DNA of 64,000 bases, from the NCBI RefSeq assembly GCF_003234565.1, contig NZ_QKTU01000010.1:1-64000 (forward strand), in the 5' to 3' direction. Within the stretch, counting starts at the first letter, position 1. The number at the start of each line of letters is the position of its first letter. Positions 59,678-64,000 of the stretch are shown here, piece by piece. The DNA is from Curtobacterium sp. MCBD17_013 (GTDB lineage: Bacteria; Actinomycetota; Actinomycetes; Actinomycetales; Microbacteriaceae). A model generated the notes under the pieces. The model worked only from the letters and a program-made list of their open reading frames with translations, was not told the DNA's origin and ran no database searches. The translations under genes and the position numbers were made by a program.

Positions 59678-60478
59678 TTGGACGAGGACGTCGACACGCC
59701 CACCGCGAACACCGCTCCGCCGACGTCCCGCGGCCGGCTCGCCGCCGAGGTCGTCATCGTCCTCGCCCTGTCACTCGGGGCGAGCGCCGTGTACTCGATC
59801 GTCGAGATCGTCGACGACCTGACGAAGACCACGGCGCTGGCGTCGCAGACGACGACGCTGAACACGTCGCAGGACGACCGCTCGCTCTTCGACCTGCTCG
59901 ACCAGCTCATCGGCGTCGCCGTGGACCTGGCGCCGGTCGCGCTCGTCGCGTTCCTGCTCTGGCGGAGCGCGCGACCACACCTGGCGCGGCTGGGGATCGA
60001 CCGCTTCCGCCCGCGTGCGGACCTCGGGGGCGCCGCAGGTCTGGCCCTGCTCATCGGCGTCCCGGGGCTCGGCCTGTACTTCGCCGGACGGGCGCTCGGC
60101 ATCACGGTCGACGTCGTGCCCACCGCGCTCGGCACGTACTGGTGGACGGTCCCGGTGCTCCTGCTGTCGGCGATCCGCTCCGGCCTGCAAGAGGAGGTGA
60201 TCGTCGTCGGTTACCTGTACGAGCGCCTCGGCCGGCTCGGGTGGGGCCGCTGGACGGTGATCACGTCGACGGCGGTCCTCCGCGGCAGCTACCACCTGTA
60301 CCAGGGCTTCGGCGCGTTCGTCGGCAACGCCGTGATGGGCATCGTGTTCGGCTGGGTGTACACGCGGTGGGGGCGGCTCCTGCCGCTCGTGATCACGCAC
60401 TGCCTGCTCGACGCCGCGGTGTTCGTCGGCTACCCGTACGTCGCGTCGGCGTTCCCACACCTCTTCGGTGCGCACTGA
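59678..60478 (+). CDS. CPBP-family intramembrane metalloprotease (CAAX protease-like)
   Basis: A 266-residue membrane protein with about six helices. The C-terminal CPBP domain has motif 1 QEEVIVVGYLYERLGR (the two Glu present, but without the usual Arg of EExxxR), motif 2 RGSYHLYQGFGAFVGNA (metal His), GIVFGWVYTRWGRLLPLVI and motif 3 THCLLDAAVF (His and Asp). It may be an immunity-like or peptide-processing protease; no bacteriocin gene lies nearby. TTG start at 59678 supported by GGAGGGACC directly upstream and no ATG before the first helix. Confidence 0.82.
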   Translation: MDEDVDTPTANTAPPTSRGRLAAEVVIVLALSLGASAVYSIVEIVDDLTKTTALASQTTTLNTSQDDRSLFDLLDQLIGVAVDLAPVALVAFLLWRSARPHLARLGIDRFRPRADLGGAAGLALLIGVPGLGLYFAGRALGITVDVVPTALGTYWWTVPVLLLSAIRSGLQEEVIVVGYLYERLGRLGWGRWTVITSTAVLRGSYHLYQGFGAFVGNAVMGIVFGWVYTRWGRLLPLVITHCLLDAAVFVGYPYVASAFPHLFGAH

Positions 60479-60610
60479 CCGCTCCGTCGATCGGTTCGGC
60501 GCCCACCGACCGCGCATCGGATCGGCCGAGACACCGGCGACGGCCCCAGATCGAGGGGGTTTCGCAGGTCAGCGGTCCAGTGAGCGCCCGAGGACGCCTA
60601 CCGTGGAGGC

Positions 60611-61090
60611 ATGGCGATCCCCGGCGTCGGCGAGCTGGCTCCCGACTTCACCCTCCCCGGCACGCTCCTGCGCCGCGGAGAGCGGACCGACGACGCCTAC
60701 TCGCTGCGCGCGCAGATCGGCCGGACCGTCGTGCTCGCCTTCTACCCCGGGGACGCGACGCCCGTGTGCACGGCGCAGATGTGCAGCTACGAGCGTGACC
60801 TCGACGAGTTCCTGGAGCTCGGGGCCATCGTCTGGGGGGTCAGTCGCCAGGGACTCGACTCGCACGAGTCGTTCGCCCGCGGGGCTTCGCTGTCGTTCCC
60901 GCTGCTCGCCGACACCGCGGGCGAGGTCGTCCGTGCGTACGGTGTCCGAGCCCCGGGCGTCGGTGTCCGGCGCTCGGTGTTCGTGATCGGCCCGGACGGG
61001 GTCGTGCGGTGGCGCCACGTCGGCCTCGTCGGCATGCGGTTCCCGAAGGCCTCGACCATCCGCGAGCACGTCGAGGCGCTCGTCGCCTGA
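60611..61090 (+). CDS. Peroxiredoxin (AhpC/TSA, BCP-like)
   Basis: A 159-residue thioredoxin-fold peroxidase. The active-site motif YPGDATPVCTAQMCSY holds Thr50, peroxidatic Cys53 and a resolving Cys58 five residues later, the atypical 2-Cys arrangement of bacterioferritin-comigratory proteins. It reduces peroxides with a thiol donor (thioredoxin, or mycothiol/mycoredoxin in actinobacteria). FVIGPDGVVRWRHVG closes the fold. ATG preceded by TACCGT-GGAGGC, which can serve either as a -10 for a leaderless mRNA or as a ribosome-binding site in a longer one. Confidence 0.92.
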   Translation: MAIPGVGELAPDFTLPGTLLRRGERTDDAYSLRAQIGRTVVLAFYPGDATPVCTAQMCSYERDLDEFLELGAIVWGVSRQGLDSHESFARGASLSFPLLADTAGEVVRAYGVRAPGVGVRRSVFVIGPDGVVRWRHVGLVGMRFPKASTIREHVEALVA

Positions 61091-61212
61091 GGGCCAGGAC
61101 CGGAACCCGCGACCCCCGTTCCGGCGCCCACCGCTCCGCCGGGGCGGCACCGCCGACGCGCGGTGTTCCACTGGACACGGCGCGCCCGGGATGACGTCTT
61201 CGACCGGGGGGC

Positions 61213-61242
61213 TTGACACCCGAACGGGGGGTACCCGTTAAT
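61213..61242 (+). promoter_or_regulatory. Consensus sigma-70 type promoter of the candidate RNA
   Basis: A perfect TTGACA -35 (61213-61218), 18 bp of spacing and GTTAAT (61237-61242) as -10. It is the only perfect -35/-10 arrangement noticed in the window, where most genes have just TANNNT near the start codon. Transcription should begin near 61249. Confidence 0.7.
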
Positions 61243-61248
61243 TGGTAT

Positions 61249-61557
61249 CGGAGAGTCATCCTCCTTCAGGACTGTCTCCCCGGGGAATCGGGTCTTTCTC
61301 CGGTTCGCGGTGCGTGTCACGCCCGCTCGGCAGAATGTCCCCGGGGAGACCTCTCCCCACTCAGGGACCCGCACCGCATGCTCCACCGCAACACGCAGCA
61401 CTGCAAGGAGGAATCCGCAGACCGCTGCGGCCCCCGCCGACGGGTACGGCAGGAACCGCAGCTGTCGGCTCCGTTCCCACGACGACCACGGGTAGGTCGT
61501 CCGGGAGCGTCCGGCGCAGCACCGGCGATGACGACGGGTACGTCATCGCCGGTGCAG
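61249..61557 (+). ncRNA. Candidate structured small RNA, about 310 nt, unassigned
   Basis: Bounded by a consensus promoter and by a 15-bp terminator stem. Internal complementarity: 61259-61266 pairs with 61405-61412 (ATCCTCCTT-type strand with AAGGAGGA, 8 bp), closing a domain in which 61274-61286 (GTCTCCCCGGGGA) pairs perfectly over 13 bp with 61338-61350; a small hairpin (GCGT/ACGC) lies at the tip. A CCGCAG-ACCG-CTGCGG hairpin (61415-61430) follows, which places the AAGGAGG sequence in the closing helix. No start codon fits that Shine-Dalgarno-like site. Size and long rod shape recall Ms1/6S-like RNAs, but no sequence match can be claimed. Confidence 0.5.
61519..61555 (+). terminator. 15-bp perfect terminator hairpin
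   Basis: GCACCGGCGATGACG (61519-61533) and its exact complement (61541-61555) around a 7-nt loop ACGGGTA. It is the end of the candidate RNA and lies 32 bp before the PH-domain gene start, so it isolates the two units. Confidence 0.8.
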
Positions 61558-61586
61558 CGGCCACTCGTGTCTGCGACCATGGGAGC

Positions 61587-62189
61587 GTGAGCGTGCCGCA
61601 CGACGACCCCGTCCCGTTCCGGCTCGTCGCGCCCGGGATGCGCCGCTTCGCCGTCGCCCTCTGGATCGTCGCCATCGCCCTCGTGCCCATCGGGCTCATC
61701 ACCGACGGCCCCCGCGCACTGCTGCTCGTCCCCGCCCCGTCCGCGTTCACGGCGTGGTTCGCCTGGACCGCTCTCTGGCGTCCCCGCGTGCTCGCGACCG
61801 CCGACGGCGTCGTGGTCGTCGACGTCCGTCGCACGACGCGGATCGCGTGGGGCCGTGTGCTCGAGGTCCGATCACGGTTCGGCCTGGAGGTCGTCACGAG
61901 CGAGGGTGACCGCCGCACGTGGATCGCCCCGCGGCCCACCGCGCGTCTCCGCCTGACCCCCGTCGCACCGCTCGGACCGGGAGGCCCGGCGCAGGCCGCG
62001 GAGACCACCCTCACCGTCGCCGAGGCGGCGGACCGCCTCCGGGCCTTCGTCCCGTCCCCGGCGCCCCTCGAGGGCCCGCCGCCCGCCGAGGTCACGCCCG
62101 CTCGGATCGAGCACCGCGTGCACGGCTGGAGCGTGGTGGCGCTCATCGCGCTCGGCCTGCTCGGGTCGATGGCTGGCGCGCGCATCTGA
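61587..62189 (+). CDS. PH-domain membrane protein (bPH type)
   Basis: A 200-residue protein. VSVPHDDPVPFRLVAPGMRR is followed by two membrane helices (FAVALWIVAIALVPIGLIT and ALLLVPAPSAFTAWFAWTAL), then a bacterial PH-like beta-domain (RVLATADGVVVVDVRRTTRIAWGRVLEVR, in parts) and a C-terminal hydrophobic segment (WSVVALIALGLLGSMAGA). Function unknown; such proteins are common in actinobacteria. The GTG at 61587 lies 6 nt after GACCAT, a G-variant of the -10 hexamer used leaderlessly here. A GTG two codons later is possible. Confidence 0.75.
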   Translation: MSVPHDDPVPFRLVAPGMRRFAVALWIVAIALVPIGLITDGPRALLLVPAPSAFTAWFAWTALWRPRVLATADGVVVVDVRRTTRIAWGRVLEVRSRFGLEVVTSEGDRRTWIAPRPTARLRLTPVAPLGPGGPAQAAETTLTVAEAADRLRAFVPSPAPLEGPPPAEVTPARIEHRVHGWSVVALIALGLLGSMAGARI

Positions 62190-62191
62190 AC

Positions 62192-62257
62192 CGGGCCTCC
62201 CGGTCCGGCCCGGTGCGCCACCGGAACCGGCCGGGGAGGCCCGACCAGGGCCTCCCG
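62192..62257. terminator. Bidirectional terminator built from CGGGAGGCCCG elements
   Basis: GGGCCTCCC (62193-62201) pairs with GGGAGGCCC (62234-62242), with further pairing inside (CCGGTG/CACCGG). A third copy, GGGCCTCCCG, lies at 62248-62257. It sits between the convergent PH-domain and transporter genes, so it can end both transcripts. Confidence 0.75.

Positions 62258-64000
<1,743 letters not shown>

Larger units (their letters stand above)
61091..61586. other. 496-bp non-coding interval holding a probable RNA gene
   Basis: The longest gap in the window. 61091-61212 shows nothing distinctive. 61213-61242 is a canonical promoter, about 61249-61557 looks like a structured RNA, and 61519-61555 is a strong terminator hairpin. 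The last ~30 bp carry the promoter of the PH-domain gene. An open frame runs from 61242 into the PH-domain gene but has no family-like sequence before 61587. Confidence 0.7.

Noticed and set aside
61405-61414. A perfect Shine-Dalgarno (AAGGAGG) in the gap after the peroxiredoxin gene
   Set aside because: No ATG, GTG or TTG follows at usable spacing with a credible frame, and the sequence pairs in a helix, so it is treated as part of an RNA.
61242-61586. In-frame N-terminal extension of the PH-domain protein
   Set aside because: The frame is open, but the sequence is low-complexity, crosses a perfect terminator hairpin and a structured RNA, and the gene has its own -10 directly before 61587.

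Overview
The window is 64 kb of very GC-rich, gene-dense chromosome from a Gram-positive actinobacterium. Protein content points to Microbacteriaceae, possibly near Curtobacterium; this is inferred from family recognition, with no 16S rRNA in the window. GTG starts are frequent, TTG starts occur, and genes are packed with ATGA/GTGA stop-start overlaps. About twenty genes begin 6-8 nt after a TANNNT hexamer with no Shine-Dalgarno sequence, the layout expected of leaderless mRNAs. There is no prophage, insertion sequence, CRISPR array or rRNA operon. One initiator tRNA is present.

Layout. 1-3.4 kb: murI-rph-rdgB operon (peptidoglycan precursor, RNA processing, NTP clean-up), divergent from pncB (NAD salvage), plus a DUF3039 protein. 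3.5-6.4 kb: an ABC permease/ATPase pair. 6.6-13.6 kb: a surface-polymer locus with a nucleotidyltransferase, a TagG/TagH-like exporter, a CDP-glycerol-type polymerase, two family 2 glycosyltransferases and a CDP-alcohol phosphotransferase. 13.7-21.2 kb: HtrA-like protease, an aminotransferase, a nitrilase-family amidase, tRNA-fMet and a large UPF0182 membrane protein.

21.4-38.4 kb: a block whose order resembles Mycobacterium Rv3194c-Rv3211 (recalled, not searched): PDZ/Lon-like protease, zincin-2 protein, a cysteine-bearing ThiF-like protein, UvrD2-like helicase, NudC, a degenerate phosphotransferase, the AdnA/AdnB break-repair helicase-nuclease pair, DUF3107, a ferritin-like protein and a DEAD-box helicase. 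38.5-41.5 kb: PHP phosphoesterase, Xaa-Pro aminopeptidase, GNAT acetyltransferase.

41.5-60.5 kb: a second block resembling Rv1165-Rv1234: YflT-like stress protein, soluble MgtE/CBS protein, DUF1003, Mrp, TatB, O-methyltransferase, DUF3117, a mannosyltransferase-like protein, dapE/dapD, citrate synthase, dapC, ferredoxin, an MshB-like deacetylase fused to a membrane domain, an M20 amidohydrolase and TypA. Three steps of the succinylase branch of diaminopimelate/lysine synthesis (dapD, dapC, dapE) sit here. 60.6-64 kb: peroxiredoxin, a 0.5-kb non-coding interval that looks like a structured RNA gene, a PH-domain protein, and the 3' part of a double-ATPase peptide transporter.

Most interesting: the candidate RNA gene at about 61,249-61,557; a dispersed CGGGAGGCCCG element found about ten times; and several conserved-context proteins that have lost hallmark residues (NudC zinc ribbon, phosphotransferase catalytic Asp, CDP-alcohol transferase fourth Asp).
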